Source of the DNA: an uncultured cyanobacterium
GTDB lineage: Bacteria > Cyanobacteriota > Cyanobacteriia > Thermostichales > Thermostichaceae
Reading direction: 5' to 3'
Length of the DNA stretch: 35,876 nucleotides
Assembly: GCA_937944885.1 (NCBI GenBank)
Contig: CALFBB010000014.1
Location: forward strand, 1-35,876
The notes beneath the pieces are model-generated. The model was not told where the DNA came from. It did not search any database and worked only from the letters and a program-made list of their open reading frames with translations. The position numbers were made by a program, and so were the translations under genes. Within the stretch, counting starts at the first letter, position 1, and every line of letters begins with the position of its first letter. Below are positions 23,892-32,923 of the stretch, piece by piece.

Positions 23892-25007
23892 CTAGGGCAA
23901 AGGGCTGAGATTGGGGGCCAACTTACCCACCTCACCCACATAGGTATTCAGACCCATTGCTGTCGCCACCAAAGCTCCATCCACCTCCACACCTCGATAT
24001 TGAGCCACCGCCTCTGCCAAGGGGACAGCCACCACCCGCCGATTTTGCCAAGCCACCATGTGGTCAAACTGCCCACGGGCAACCAAGTCCACCGCTGCTA
24101 CCCCAAAGGTTGCCCCTAGCAACCGATCCAAGGGGGAGGGGGTCCCACCCCGCTGCAAGTGGCCTAGGATCATAACCCGAGTTTCAATGCCGGTGCGCAG
24201 GGCAATCTCATTGCCGATGTACTGACCAATACCCCCGTAAAGACACTGCCCCAGACTGTTGGTGTAGGTAACCGGTGCGCCGGACTCGGTTTTAACCGCT
24301 TCAGCCACCACCACAATGCTGAAATTATTCCCCCGTTCCTTACGGTCGATGATCTTTTTGCAGACATTTTCTAACCTGTAGGGAATCTCCGGGATTAGGA
24401 TGACATGCGCTCCACCAGCAATGCCAGCACTGATGGCAATATGACCGGCATCTCGCCCCATCACCTCCATCACCATGACCCGACTATGACTAATGGCGGT
24501 GTAAGTCAGTTGATCCAGTGCCTCCACCGCCACACTCAGGGCTGTATTAAAGCCAACCGAATACTCCGTAGCACCGACATCATTGTCGATGGTTTTGGGT
24601 ACGCCAACAAAGTTCCAGTTACCTTGTAAAGCCAATTGACGTAGGATGGCCAAGCTCCCATCTCCTCCCACCCCAATCAGAGCATCTAACCCCAACCGGT
24701 GATACCCCTCGATCACTTCTGCAGACCGATCCGCTAAGCTGCCATCGGGCATGGGGAAAGCAAAAGGATTACCCTTGTTGACGGTGCCCAGAATCGTGCC
24801 GCCGTAGCGCAAAATGCCGGATACCCGCTTGACATCCAGCAGCTCAGCTTCCACTGGACGCGCCATCAGCCCTACTGTCGCATCCTTAATACCGTAAACC
24901 TCCATGTCATAGTCTCGTGCCCGTCGCACCACTGCCCGGATCACTGCATTGAGGCCACCACAGTCGCCGCCACTGGTGAGAATCCCAATTCGCTTACGCT
25001 TCGGCAT
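23892..25007 (-). CDS. pfkA: ATP-dependent 6-phosphofructokinase
   Basis: PfkA commits fructose 6-phosphate to glycolysis. The 371-residue protein shows the ATP-binding TSGGDCGGLN (11-20), GGDGS (114-118), where the Gly after the Asp favours ATP over pyrophosphate, catalytic Asp141 in PKTIDNDV, and MEVMGRDAGHIA for sugar binding. The start at 25007 is supported by GGAG a few bases upstream on the minus strand and by homology; a start at 25034 would add nine residues. It is divergent from pflB across a shared 583-bp region, so upper glycolysis and pyruvate fermentation may be co-regulated. No GGATCC falls within it. Confidence 0.95.
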   Translation of the reverse strand: MPKRKRIGILTSGGDCGGLNAVIRAVVRRARDYDMEVYGIKDATVGLMARPVEAELLDVKRVSGILRYGGTILGTVNKGNPFAFPMPDGSLADRSAEVIEGYHRLGLDALIGVGGDGSLAILRQLALQGNWNFVGVPKTIDNDVGATEYSVGFNTALSVAVEALDQLTYTAISHSRVMVMEVMGRDAGHIAISAGIAGGAHVILIPEIPYRLENVCKKIIDRKERGNNFSIVVVAEAVKTESGAPVTYTNSLGQCLYGGIGQYIGNEIALRTGIETRVMILGHLQRGGTPSPLDRLLGATFGVAAVDLVARGQFDHMVAWQNRRVVAVPLAEAVAQYRGVEVDGALVATAMGLNTYVGEVGKLAPNLSPLP

Positions 25008-25590
25008 AGATCTCCACTGAGGAAAAGTCAACACCTAGCTCACAAAAGATGAATTAGGGAACAATTAGGGATGAGTGTCCAACCGAATAGGGGAAAATGG
25101 AGAAAACTTAAGATGATCTAAAGATTTAGAGTTGTGAGTGTCGTTGAGCTCATTCTTTAAGATTATATTAGGAAAAGTGATATCTAACCTTGCTTAAGAA
25201 CTCTTAAAAAATCTGCTTTACCAGCTGTTTTGACAGTTTGATTGTATCAAGTTGTATCAGTCTACTTTCAGGATAGAACCAGAAAAAGCCATCAGGGCTC
25301 ATTTTCTGGGTGCTTCCCAAAAAATTGAGATAAATTTCTGTAGATTTTTTTATAGACTTTGACGGCATGGGCTGACCTTGGCAACTGATTTAGAGATTTA
25401 GAAGATTTAGAATAGATGCATACAGGATAAAGCTAAGAGCAAAAAACAACACAATTGTTGAGAAATATCGGCTAGATCTCCTCAGGGCTGAAGGCAATCT
25501 CAACTGTAAACTGTAATCTCCATGCTCTCGGCTGGACAGATTCTGTCTTTGTTCTGTCTTTGCACCAATAACCTAGGAGGACAGATAGAT
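25008..25590. promoter_or_regulatory. A/T-rich divergent control region between pfkA and pflB
   Basis: No gene is seen in these 583 bp, which are much richer in A/T than the flanking genes. Elements visible are the inverted repeat TTGAT-TGT-ATCAA at 25238-25250, a nearby second GTTGTATCA word, and a short GATTTAGA(G/A) repeat run at about 25388-25412. The pflB ribosome-binding site (AGGAGG) is at about 25575-25580. The size and composition suggest regulated promoters for both genes. Confidence 0.55.
25238..25250. promoter_or_regulatory. Inverted repeat TTGAT-N3-ATCAA, possible regulator site
   Basis: The half sites are identical to those of the FNR consensus (TTGAT-N4-ATCAA), but the spacer is three bases, not four. 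A CRP/FNR-family protein would not bind this exactly as usual, so either a variant regulator or coincidence is possible. It lies about 340 bp before the pflB start and about 230 bp before pfkA. Confidence 0.3.
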
Positions 25591-27864
25591 ATGGTTGTCG
25601 ATGTACTCTCACGGCCTCAAGGATATGAAACAACTGCTCCAGAGGCTCCAAAGTCATTTGTACCCGGCCCTTGGCAAGCCACCATCGATGTCAGAGATTT
25701 CATTCAGCGCAATGTTACCCCCTATACGGGTGATGAATCCTTTCTGGCAGCAGCGACTGAGCGCACTGAGCAGCTGTGGGCCAAGGTGCAGGATTTGATG
25801 GCTCTAGAGCGGGAGCGAGGGGTTTTGGATGCCGACACCGCGGTACCGTCTAGCATCACCAGTCATGCCCCCGGCTACATTGATCCTGAGCTAGAGCAAA
25901 TTGTTGGGCTGCAAACCGACAAACCCCTAAAGCGGGCGATTATGCCCTTTGGTGGGATCCGAGTTGTGGAAACCTCCCTTAGAGCCTATGGCTACGAGTT
26001 GGATCCCCAGACGAAAACCATTTTTACCACCTACCGCAAAACCCACAACGATGGGGTTTTCGATGCCTACACCGAAGAGATGCGCCGCTGTCGCCGCTCC
26101 GGGATCATCACCGGTTTGCCGGATGCCTATGGCCGGGGGCGGATTATTGGGGATTACCGGCGGGTGGCTCTCTACGGGGTGGATCGGCTGATCGAGGACA
26201 AGCAGGTTCAAAAACAGGGCCTCGAGCTCGACACTATGGATGAAGACACCATTCGTCTGCGGGAGGAACTCTCGGAACAGATCAAGGCTTTGCAGGAGCT
26301 AAAAGAACTGGGATCCCGCTACGGGTTTGATTTGGCTCGTCCGGCAAGCAATGCCCGTGAAGCAATCCAGTGGCTGTACTTTGGCTATTTGGCAGCGGTG
26401 AAGGAGCAAAATGGGGCAGCCATGTCCTTGGGGCGGGTTTCTACCTTTTTGGATATCTACCTCGAGCGGGATCTGCAAGCTGGCCTCCTCACCGAAGCAG
26501 AAGCCCAGGAGCTGATCGACCACTTTGTTATGAAGTTGCGCATGGTTCGCTTTTTGCGCACCCCCGAATACAACGAGTTGTTCAGCGGGGATCCCACCTG
26601 GGTAACCGAGTGCATCGGCGGCATGAGCATTGACGGGCGACCTTTGGTGACCAAAACCAGCTTCCGCATGCTGCACACCCTGACTACGCTTGGCCCTGCT
26701 CCTGAACCCAACCTGACGGTACTCTGGTCGGAGCGGCTGCCGGAGAACTTCAAGCGCTACTGTGCCAAGGTTTCTATCCAAACCAGCTCGATCCAATACG
26801 AAAACGACGATCTGATGCGCCCCTACTGGGGGGATGACTACGGCATCGCCTGCTGTGTATCAGCCATGCGCATTGGCAAGCAAATGCAATTTTTCGGAGC
26901 ACGGGTGAACCTAGCCAAGTGCTTGCTCTATGCCATTAACGGTGGCAAAGATGAAATATCGGGTGAGCAAGTGGCCCCGGCCTATGCCCCGATCACAGCT
27001 GATGTACTGGATTATGCAGAAGTGTGGCCGCGCATGGTACAGATGATGGCTTGGTTGGCAAAAACCTATGTCAACACCATGAACATCATCCACTACATGC
27101 ACGACAAATACTGCTACGAGCGCCTCGAGATGGCCTTGCATGACCGGGACATCCTGCGCACCATGGCCTTTGGTATTGCCGGTTTGTCGGTGGTAGCGGA
27201 TTCTCTTTCGGCCATTAAATATGCGCGGGTGCGGGTGATCCGTGATGAACGGGGCTTGGCGGTGGATTACGTAGTGGATGGGGACTTCCCCAAATACGGC
27301 AACAACGACGACCGGGTGGATGCCATCGCCGTGCAACTGGTGCAAACCTTTATGGCGGAGCTGCGTAAGCACAAAACCTATCGCAATGCTGTGCCTACCC
27401 AGTCGATTCTCACCATCACCTCCAATGTGGTGTACGGCAAAAAGACAGGCAATACCCCCGATGGACGACGGGCAGGTCAGCCTTTTGCGCCGGGGGCCAA
27501 CCCCATGCACGGGCGGGATACCAAAGGAGCAGTAGCTTCTCTGGCTTCGGTGGCTAAGCTGCCCTACGCCGATGCCCAGGATGGCATTTCCAACACCTTC
27601 TCGATTGTGCCGGCGGCCTTAGGACGCACAGAGGAGGAGCGGGTGGAGAACTTGGTGAATCTACTGGACAGCTATATACGAGATGGGGGCTTCCATCTAA
27701 ATGTGAATGTTTTTAGCCGCGAGACCCTACTGGATGCTATGGAGCACCCGGAGCTGTACCCACAGCTCACCATTCGGGTATCGGGTTACGCCGTTAACTT
27801 CATCAAGCTCACCCGTGAGCAGCAGTTGGATGTTGTCAACCGAACCTTCCATCAACACTGTTAA
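25591..27864 (+). CDS. pflB: Pyruvate formate-lyase (glycyl-radical enzyme)
   Basis: PflB converts pyruvate and CoA to acetyl-CoA and formate without oxygen. The 757-residue protein carries the adjacent active-site cysteines Cys421-Cys422 ([10 protein letters not shown]) and the C-terminal radical site Gly732 in RVSGYAVNF. The segment [20 protein letters not shown] and the Cys-Cys pair mark true PFL, not a dehydratase or decarboxylase of the superfamily. The ATG at 25591 is chosen because AGGAGG precedes it and the length then equals the family norm; an upstream frame to 25522 adds 23 unrelated residues. The activase is encoded two genes downstream. The protein is destroyed by oxygen when active, so it should work only in dark anoxic cells. 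Confidence 0.98.
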   Translation: MVVDVLSRPQGYETTAPEAPKSFVPGPWQATIDVRDFIQRNVTPYTGDESFLAAATERTEQLWAKVQDLMALERERGVLDADTAVPSSITSHAPGYIDPELEQIVGLQTDKPLKRAIMPFGGIRVVETSLRAYGYELDPQTKTIFTTYRKTHNDGVFDAYTEEMRRCRRSGIITGLPDAYGRGRIIGDYRRVALYGVDRLIEDKQVQKQGLELDTMDEDTIRLREELSEQIKALQELKELGSRYGFDLARPASNAREAIQWLYFGYLAAVKEQNGAAMSLGRVSTFLDIYLERDLQAGLLTEAEAQELIDHFVMKLRMVRFLRTPEYNELFSGDPTWVTECIGGMSIDGRPLVTKTSFRMLHTLTTLGPAPEPNLTVLWSERLPENFKRYCAKVSIQTSSIQYENDDLMRPYWGDDYGIACCVSAMRIGKQMQFFGARVNLAKCLLYAINGGKDEISGEQVAPAYAPITADVLDYAEVWPRMVQMMAWLAKTYVNTMNIIHYMHDKYCYERLEMALHDRDILRTMAFGIAGLSVVADSLSAIKYARVRVIRDERGLAVDYVVDGDFPKYGNNDDRVDAIAVQLVQTFMAELRKHKTYRNAVPTQSILTITSNVVYGKKTGNTPDGRRAGQPFAPGANPMHGRDTKGAVASLASVAKLPYADAQDGISNTFSIVPAALGRTEEERVENLVNLLDSYIRDGGFHLNVNVFSRETLLDAMEHPELYPQLTIRVSGYAVNFIKLTREQQLDVVNRTFHQHC

Positions 27865-27880
27865 GAACACATCAGAACAG

Positions 27881-27945
27881 GGGTGAGGGATTAGGGATCC
27901 CCTTCATTCTCCTCAAGCGGGAGCAAAAGTAGGGATCCCTCACCC
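27881..27945 (+). promoter_or_regulatory. Long stem-loop between pflB and the pentapeptide gene
   Basis: GGGTGAGGGAT at 27881-27891 is the exact reverse complement of ATCCCTCACCC at 27935-27945. Inside, CTCC and GGAG about 27910-27922 can form a smaller hairpin. The structure starts 16 bp after the pflB stop and has no T-run. It fits an mRNA processing or stabilising element that would let pflB message accumulate above the downstream genes. Confidence 0.65.
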
Positions 27946-27976
27946 ACACCCTCAATCCATTCATCGGGAGGGCTCT

Positions 27977-28345
27977 ATGAGCATGGCTGTCCACAGTATT
28001 GAAGACCTTGTTTGTCAATACGCAGCGGGAAAACGAGATTTTCAGGAGACTGAACTGCCATACGCCGATCTAAGCGGGATCCACTTAGCCGGAGCGGATC
28101 TCAGCTATGCCGATTTTAGTGGCGCTAACCTGACCAGGAGCAATTTGCGTGGGTGTGACCTGAGTTTTGCCGATTTTAGGGGTGCCAACCTATCAGGAGC
28201 CGATTTGCGCGGGTGTCTACTCTTTGGCAGTAACTTCCAGGGAGCCGACCTAGAAGGCGCCCTATGGGATCAATCCGATTTTGATGCTTATACCCACTTT
28301 CCTGAGAAGTTTGATCCCAGAGCCCATCACATGCGTGAGGTTTAG
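27977..28345 (+). CDS. Pentapeptide-repeat protein inside the pfl cluster
   Basis: This 122-residue protein has a short helical N-terminus (about 1-25) followed by roughly thirteen A(D/N)LXX-type pentapeptides between about 29 and 97 (e.g. GADLSYADFSGANL, GANLSGADLRG). These fold as a right-handed four-sided beta helix. A short tail follows (DAYTHFPEKFDPRAHHMREV). There is no signal or membrane span, so it is cytoplasmic. GGGAGGG precedes the ATG. Position between pflB and pflA on the same strand suggests a role with pyruvate formate-lyase, for example as scaffold or protective partner, but pentapeptide proteins are very common in cyanobacteria and function is unknown. Confidence 0.85.
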   Translation: MSMAVHSIEDLVCQYAAGKRDFQETELPYADLSGIHLAGADLSYADFSGANLTRSNLRGCDLSFADFRGANLSGADLRGCLLFGSNFQGADLEGALWDQSDFDAYTHFPEKFDPRAHHMREV

Positions 28346-28497
28346 TTGGAGCTGCCTAGGATTACCCAAATTGCTTTTCTATCTATTTTCCATCTAAAGG
28401 AAACTAAAAATTGTATTCAAATTAACACAAGTATATCAATTCGAAAGAAAACCTCAAGATTGGTTGAGATTTTCAAAAAGTAATCCAGGATAAAGGT
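28346..28497 (+). other. A/T-rich spacer before pflA
   Basis: This 152-bp spacer is distinctly A/T-rich compared with its neighbours and could hold a separate pflA promoter. CTCAA and TTGAG about 28454-28469 form a weak 5-bp hairpin. No strong promoter match was found. Confidence 0.35.
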
Positions 28498-29253
28498 ATG
28501 AACACTATAGACAGCACCCCTTCGACAGGGCAAACAACAGGACGCATTCACTCCATTGAGACCTGTGGCACAGTTGACGGGCCAGGGATCCGTTTTGTTG
28601 TTTTTATGCAAGGGTGTCCGCTGCGCTGTTTGTACTGTCACAATCCTGATTGTCGGGATCCCCATGAAGGGCAGCTGATGACGGTTGAAGAGCTGGTGGC
28701 AGAAATTGGGAAAACACGCAACTACCTGCGCAAGGGGGGAGTTACTGCTACTGGAGGGGAGCCCTTGATGCAGCCGCAGTTTGTGGCGGAGCTGTTCCGG
28801 CGCTGTCATCAGCTGGGGCTGCACACCGCCCTAGATACATCGGGTTTTGTACAGCTTGAGGCAGCAAAACCGGTGTTGGAGCATACAGATTTGGTATTGC
28901 TGGATATCAAGTCTTATTTGCCGGACTTGTACTACAAAGTTACCCATGTACCTTTAGAGCCAACCTTGAACTTTGCCCGCTATTTGGCCCAGATTCACAA
29001 GCCCACTTGGGTGCGCTTTGTGCTGGTGCCGGGGCTGACGGATCCCGAAGAAAATGTGAAGGGTTTGGCGGAATTTGTGGCCCAACTGCCCAATGTGGAA
29101 CGGGTAGAGGTGCTGCCTTTTCACAAGATGGGGGAATACAAGTGGGAGCAGTTGGGTCTGCCCTATCTCCTCAAAGATGTAGAGCCACCTTCACCCCAAC
29201 AGGTGGCCAAGGTGGTGCAGATCTTTCGGGATCAGGGTCTGAAAGCCAGTTAA
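28498..29253 (+). CDS. pflA: Pyruvate formate-lyase activating enzyme
   Basis: This radical-SAM enzyme uses a [4Fe-4S] cluster and S-adenosylmethionine to place the glycyl radical on PflB. The 251-residue protein has the cluster motif Cys40-x3-Cys44-x2-Cys47 (GCPLRCLYCHN), preceded by CGTVDGPGIR as in known PFL activases, and GVTATGGEPLMQP for SAM binding. LDTSGF and DIKSY complete the pattern. There is no extra ferredoxin-like Cys insert, so it is of the simple PflA type and not the class found with glycerol or benzylsuccinate enzymes. The next gene starts 17 bp after its stop. Confidence 0.97.
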   Translation: MNTIDSTPSTGQTTGRIHSIETCGTVDGPGIRFVVFMQGCPLRCLYCHNPDCRDPHEGQLMTVEELVAEIGKTRNYLRKGGVTATGGEPLMQPQFVAELFRRCHQLGLHTALDTSGFVQLEAAKPVLEHTDLVLLDIKSYLPDLYYKVTHVPLEPTLNFARYLAQIHKPTWVRFVLVPGLTDPEENVKGLAEFVAQLPNVERVEVLPFHKMGEYKWEQLGLPYLLKDVEPPSPQQVAKVVQIFRDQGLKAS

Positions 29254-29270
29254 GTTCTAGGAGTTTTTCT

Positions 29271-29675
29271 ATGGATGTGCACATCACCTATCAAGATGGG
29301 GTCAAATTTCAGGCTGAAAGTCGTGGCCATCGCATCTTAAGCGATCAACCTCTCGATAACCACGGCCAAGATGAGGGGATGACCCCACCGGAATGGTTCT
29401 TGGCCTCCTTAGGGGCTTGTGTCGGGTTTTATGCCCTCAAATATCTGGAGGCACGACAGTTGGATCCAAGTGGGTTGGAGGTGGTGGTGACGGCGGACAA
29501 AGTGGAGCATCCCACCCGACTTGACAACATCCGCATTCAGCTCAAGAGCGGGATCCCCTTGGAGGAGCGACATCAAAGGGGCCTGGAAAAAGCAGTGGAT
29601 GCCTGCATTATTCACAACACTCTCACTCACCCTCCCACCCTGATCACCGAGATTCAAGTTCCTGTCGGAGTCTAG
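29271..29675 (+). CDS. OsmC/Ohr-family protein
   Basis: This 134-residue protein of the OsmC superfamily uses two cysteines to reduce organic or other hydroperoxides. The pair is visible as Cys50 (LASLGACVGF) and Cys112 (VDACIIHNTL), the second within a helix as in the family; GMTPPEWFLAS is a typical start of the central helix. The ATG at 29271 follows TAGGAG by a few bases and lies 17 bp after pflA. A longer frame from 29007 overlaps pflA and is not real. Placement between pflA and adhE suggests protection of the oxygen-sensitive fermentation enzymes when oxygen returns; that is inference. The YhfA-like branch of the family has no proven activity. Confidence 0.88.
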   Translation: MDVHITYQDGVKFQAESRGHRILSDQPLDNHGQDEGMTPPEWFLASLGACVGFYALKYLEARQLDPSGLEVVVTADKVEHPTRLDNIRIQLKSGIPLEERHQRGLEKAVDACIIHNTLTHPPTLITEIQVPVGV

Positions 29676-29799
29676 CAGTTGTCTAACAGCTCAGATCACT
29701 CTTTTTCCTACATATTCTCCGGGATGAGGATTTTCTTTTTGAAGGTTATCTCTGGTGTTTCTCATTGTTGATAAGCGTTAATGAGCTTTGGAGGGATCC

Positions 29800-32436
29800 A
29801 TGCCGGTTACAAATCTAGCTGAACTCGAAGCCTTAATCCAACAGGTGAAAGCTGCCCAAGCCCAATACGCAACCTTTACTCAGGAACAGGTGGATCAGAT
29901 TTTCCACAAAGCAGCCTTGGCCGCCAATAGCGAACGGATCCCTTTGGCCAAGCTGGCCGTCCAGGAAACGGGTATGGGTGTGGTAGAAGACAAGGTCATC
30001 AAAAATCACTTTGCCTCTGAGTATATCTACAACAAATACAAACACGAAAAGACCTGTGGGGTAATCGAGCGGGATGAAGCCTTTGGCTACGAAAAAATTG
30101 CCGAACCTGTGGGCATCCTGGCCGGGATTGTGCCGGTGACCAACCCCACCTCTACCACCCTTTTCAAGGCTCTGATTACCCTAAAGACCCGTAATGCCAT
30201 TGTCTTTTCCCCACACCCGCGGGCTAAGCGCTGTACCATTGCTGCTGCCAAGATTGTCAAGGAAGCGGCAGAGGCTGCTGGTGCCCCTGTAGGCTTGATT
30301 GGCTGGATTGATGAACCGACGGTAGAGCTGTCCCAGGCGCTGATGCAGCACCCGGAGGTGAAGTTGATTTTGGCTACGGGAGGGCCCGCCATGGTAAAGG
30401 CCGCCTATTCCTCTGGGCATCCTTCTTTGGGGGTTGGGGCAGGTAACACTCCAGCCGTGATCGATGCCAGTGCCGATATTCCCATGGCGGTGAGCTCCAT
30501 TCTGCTGAGCAAGACTTTTGACAACGGCATGATCTGTGCTTCTGAACAGGCGGTGGTGGTGGTGGAGGCCATCTATGAGCAGGTGAAGGCCGAGTTTCAG
30601 AATCGCGGCGCCTACATTCTGGATGCAGAACAAACGGCAGCTGTTCGTCAAGTCCTTCTCAAAGAGGGTCGCCTGAATCCGGCGGTGGTGGGTCAATCGG
30701 TTGAGGCCATTGCAAAACTGGCTGGGATCCAGGTGCCAGAAGGGGCGAAAGTATTGATTGGGGAAGTGAACAAGGTGGGGGTGGAGGAACCCTTCTCTTA
30801 TGAAAAGTTGGCGCCGGTGTTGGCCCTCTACCGCGCCCCTGATTTTCATACTGCTGTGGAGATAGCCTCCCAACTGGTCAATTTTGGCGGGCCTGGCCAT
30901 ACTTCTGTGCTCTATACGGATCCTGCCAATCGGGATGATATTGCCTACTTTGAAAATACTTTGCAAACCGCAAGGGTACTGATCAATACACCTTCTTCGC
31001 AAGGGGCAATTGGGGATCTCTACAACTTTAGGTTGGATCCCTCCCTCACCCTCGGCTGCGGCACGTGGGGAGGCAACTCAGTTTCCGACAATGTGGGGCC
31101 ACACCACCTGCTCAACTTCAAAACCGTTACCCAACGGCGGGAAAACATGCTCTGGTTCCGGGTTCCGCCCAAGATCTATTTCAAGCCAGGCTGTCTGCCG
31201 GTGGCGCTGCGGGAGCTAGCGGGCAAACAACGGGCCTTTTTGGTTACCGATAAACCCCTCTTTGACCTGGGGATGTTACGCCCTGTTACTCAGGTGTTGG
31301 ATGAGATCAAGGTCAATTGGGATGTCTATCACGATGTGGAGCCGGATCCCACCCTTAGCAACGTCAATCGGGGTCTGGAGCAACTGCGCCACTTCCAGCC
31401 GGATGTAATCATTGCTGTGGGTGGCGGATCCCCCATGGATGCAGCCAAGGTGATGTGGTTGATGTATGAGCAGCCGCAGGTGGAGTTTGAGGGGCTGGCG
31501 ATGCGCTTTATGGACATCCGCAAGCGTGTCTATGAGCTGCCGCCTTTGGGGCGCAAGGCGCAACTGATCTGCATCCCCACTACTTCTGGCACCGGATCGG
31601 AAGTGACTCCCTTTGCGGTGGTTACGGATGACCGGGTGGGGATCAAGTATCCCCTGGCGGATTATGCCCTCACCCCCAGTATGGCGATTGTGGATCCGGA
31701 TTTAACCCTAAACATGCCCAAGCGGCTGACCGCCTATGGTGGCATTGATGCTCTCACCCATGCCCTAGAAAGCTATGTGTCAGTCATGGCCAGCGACTTT
31801 ACCGATGGGCTGGCGCTGCAGGCAATCAAACTGTTGCTCACCTACCTGCCACGGGCTTATGAGCGGGGAGCCCAGGATCCAGAAGCTCGTGAGCGGGTTC
31901 ACTACGCCGCCACCATAGCAGGGATGGCCTTTGCCAATGCTTTCTTGGGAGTATGCCACTCGCTGGCCCACAAGCTGGGATCCACTTTCCATGTGCCGCA
32001 TGGGCTGGCCAATGCCTTGATGATCAGTCATGTGATCCGCTACAACGCCACGGATGCTCCCTTCAAACAGGCCATCTTCCCGCAATATCGCTATCCCAAC
32101 GCCAAGCACCGCTATGCCGAGATTGCCGATTATCTGCAACTGGGGGGCAGCACCGATGATGAAAAAGTAATGCGGCTCATCGATGCCATCGAAGATCTCA
32201 AGCAAAAAGTTGGCATCCCCAAAACCATTCGGGAGACCCTGAGTGAAAGTGAGCAAGAGTTTTACGATCATCTGGAAACGATGGCGGAGCAAGCCTTTGA
32301 TGATCAATGTACCGGCGCCAACCCCCGCTATCCGCTGATTCGGGATATGAAGGAGTTGTACGTTTTGGCCTATCGCGGCTTTAAGGTGGATGCTGCCCTT
32401 TACCACCGAGAAGATCCTGTGTTGGCTTCAACATAG
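29800..32436 (+). CDS. adhE: Bifunctional acetaldehyde/alcohol dehydrogenase
   Basis: AdhE reduces acetyl-CoA to acetaldehyde and then ethanol with two NADH. The 878-residue protein has an N-terminal aldehyde dehydrogenase half (about 1-440; catalytic Cys246 in NGMICASEQ, Gly-rich GVGAGNTPAV) and a C-terminal iron alcohol dehydrogenase half (about 450-878; NAD site GGGSPMDAAK; metal-binding Asp and His in GGIDALTHALESY and GVCHSLAHKLGSTFHVPHG). It should assemble into spirosome filaments like its relatives. TTTGGAGGG precedes the ATG at 29800; a TTG at 29788 would overlap that site. Ethanol formation reoxidises NADH made in glycolysis, matching the pfkA/pflB context. Confidence 0.97.
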   Translation: MPVTNLAELEALIQQVKAAQAQYATFTQEQVDQIFHKAALAANSERIPLAKLAVQETGMGVVEDKVIKNHFASEYIYNKYKHEKTCGVIERDEAFGYEKIAEPVGILAGIVPVTNPTSTTLFKALITLKTRNAIVFSPHPRAKRCTIAAAKIVKEAAEAAGAPVGLIGWIDEPTVELSQALMQHPEVKLILATGGPAMVKAAYSSGHPSLGVGAGNTPAVIDASADIPMAVSSILLSKTFDNGMICASEQAVVVVEAIYEQVKAEFQNRGAYILDAEQTAAVRQVLLKEGRLNPAVVGQSVEAIAKLAGIQVPEGAKVLIGEVNKVGVEEPFSYEKLAPVLALYRAPDFHTAVEIASQLVNFGGPGHTSVLYTDPANRDDIAYFENTLQTARVLINTPSSQGAIGDLYNFRLDPSLTLGCGTWGGNSVSDNVGPHHLLNFKTVTQRRENMLWFRVPPKIYFKPGCLPVALRELAGKQRAFLVTDKPLFDLGMLRPVTQVLDEIKVNWDVYHDVEPDPTLSNVNRGLEQLRHFQPDVIIAVGGGSPMDAAKVMWLMYEQPQVEFEGLAMRFMDIRKRVYELPPLGRKAQLICIPTTSGTGSEVTPFAVVTDDRVGIKYPLADYALTPSMAIVDPDLTLNMPKRLTAYGGIDALTHALESYVSVMASDFTDGLALQAIKLLLTYLPRAYERGAQDPEARERVHYAATIAGMAFANAFLGVCHSLAHKLGSTFHVPHGLANALMISHVIRYNATDAPFKQAIFPQYRYPNAKHRYAEIADYLQLGGSTDDEKVMRLIDAIEDLKQKVGIPKTIRETLSESEQEFYDHLETMAEQAFDDQCTGANPRYPLIRDMKELYVLAYRGFKVDAALYHREDPVLAST

Positions 32437-32476
32437 GGGGCTGGTGTTGTGCAAGCTCTGAGGAGGATGTTTTTCC

Positions 32477-32560
32477 ATGCAAACTCTCCGATTGAGACTC
32501 ACAACTGAGGTGAAAACGCTCTGCCGGATTTGGATGAAAAAGGTCAGCCTTGCAGGATGA
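32477..32560 (+). CDS. Possible 27-residue small protein
   Basis: ATG at 32477 follows AGGAGG (32461-32466) with a 10-base gap and runs to TGA at 32558-32560. The product (MQTLRLRLTTEVKTLCRIWM followed by KKVSLAG) is basic and amphipathic. Support is only the good ribosome-binding site and its place 40 bp after adhE. It may well be chance. Confidence 0.2.
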   Translation: MQTLRLRLTTEVKTLCRIWMKKVSLAG

Positions 32561-32861
32561 GTCTAGAACCGGCCAAAGCAGAGGTAGGGATCCCTAGGGA
32601 TTGACCGGCCAACTTTTAGAGGATAGCGATGAGCATCCTGAGCTTGATGTTGATGTTTTGATGGGTTCTTGACCACGATAGGTTTGCCTAGGGTTTATCC
32701 CTTGATGTTATTCCTAAAGGGAGGCCTAAGTTGGATTGTCCTATCAGGAGTGTTCTAGAAAACCAGAGGGATCGCTGAGAAGGTAGGGAGGCGGTTGATT
32801 TGTCAGTTCATCTGAGCCATTTTATGAGGGTTTCCTCTCTCATTCCAAGTCCACTTCTACT

Positions 32862-32918
32862 ATGACAAACTCACCTCAAAGTCATGCTGAAAAGGGATCC
32901 CCCTTATCGAAGGAGTGA
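32862..32918 (+). CDS. Possible 18-residue leader peptide before the ACD-GNAT gene
   Basis: ATG at 32862 to TGA at 32916-32918 encodes [18 protein letters not shown]. The stop lies within the ribosome-binding region of the downstream gene, so translating it could affect initiation at 32924. No run of a regulatory amino acid is seen, and no ribosome-binding site of its own is clear. Confidence 0.2.
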   Translation: MTNSPQSHAEKGSPLSKE

Positions 32919-32923
32919 AGGCT

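Larger units (their letters stand above)
32437..32923 (+). other. Intergenic region between adhE and the ACD-GNAT gene
   Basis: No large gene is seen. Two tiny frames deserve note: a 27-codon frame at 32477-32560 behind AGGAGG, and an 18-codon frame at 32862-32918 whose stop overlaps the ribosome-binding region of the next gene. No clear terminator for adhE was found. Confidence 0.45.

Noticed and set aside
27881-27945. Intrinsic terminator after pflB
   Set aside because: The stem is strong but no T-run follows, so it is listed as a processing or stability element.
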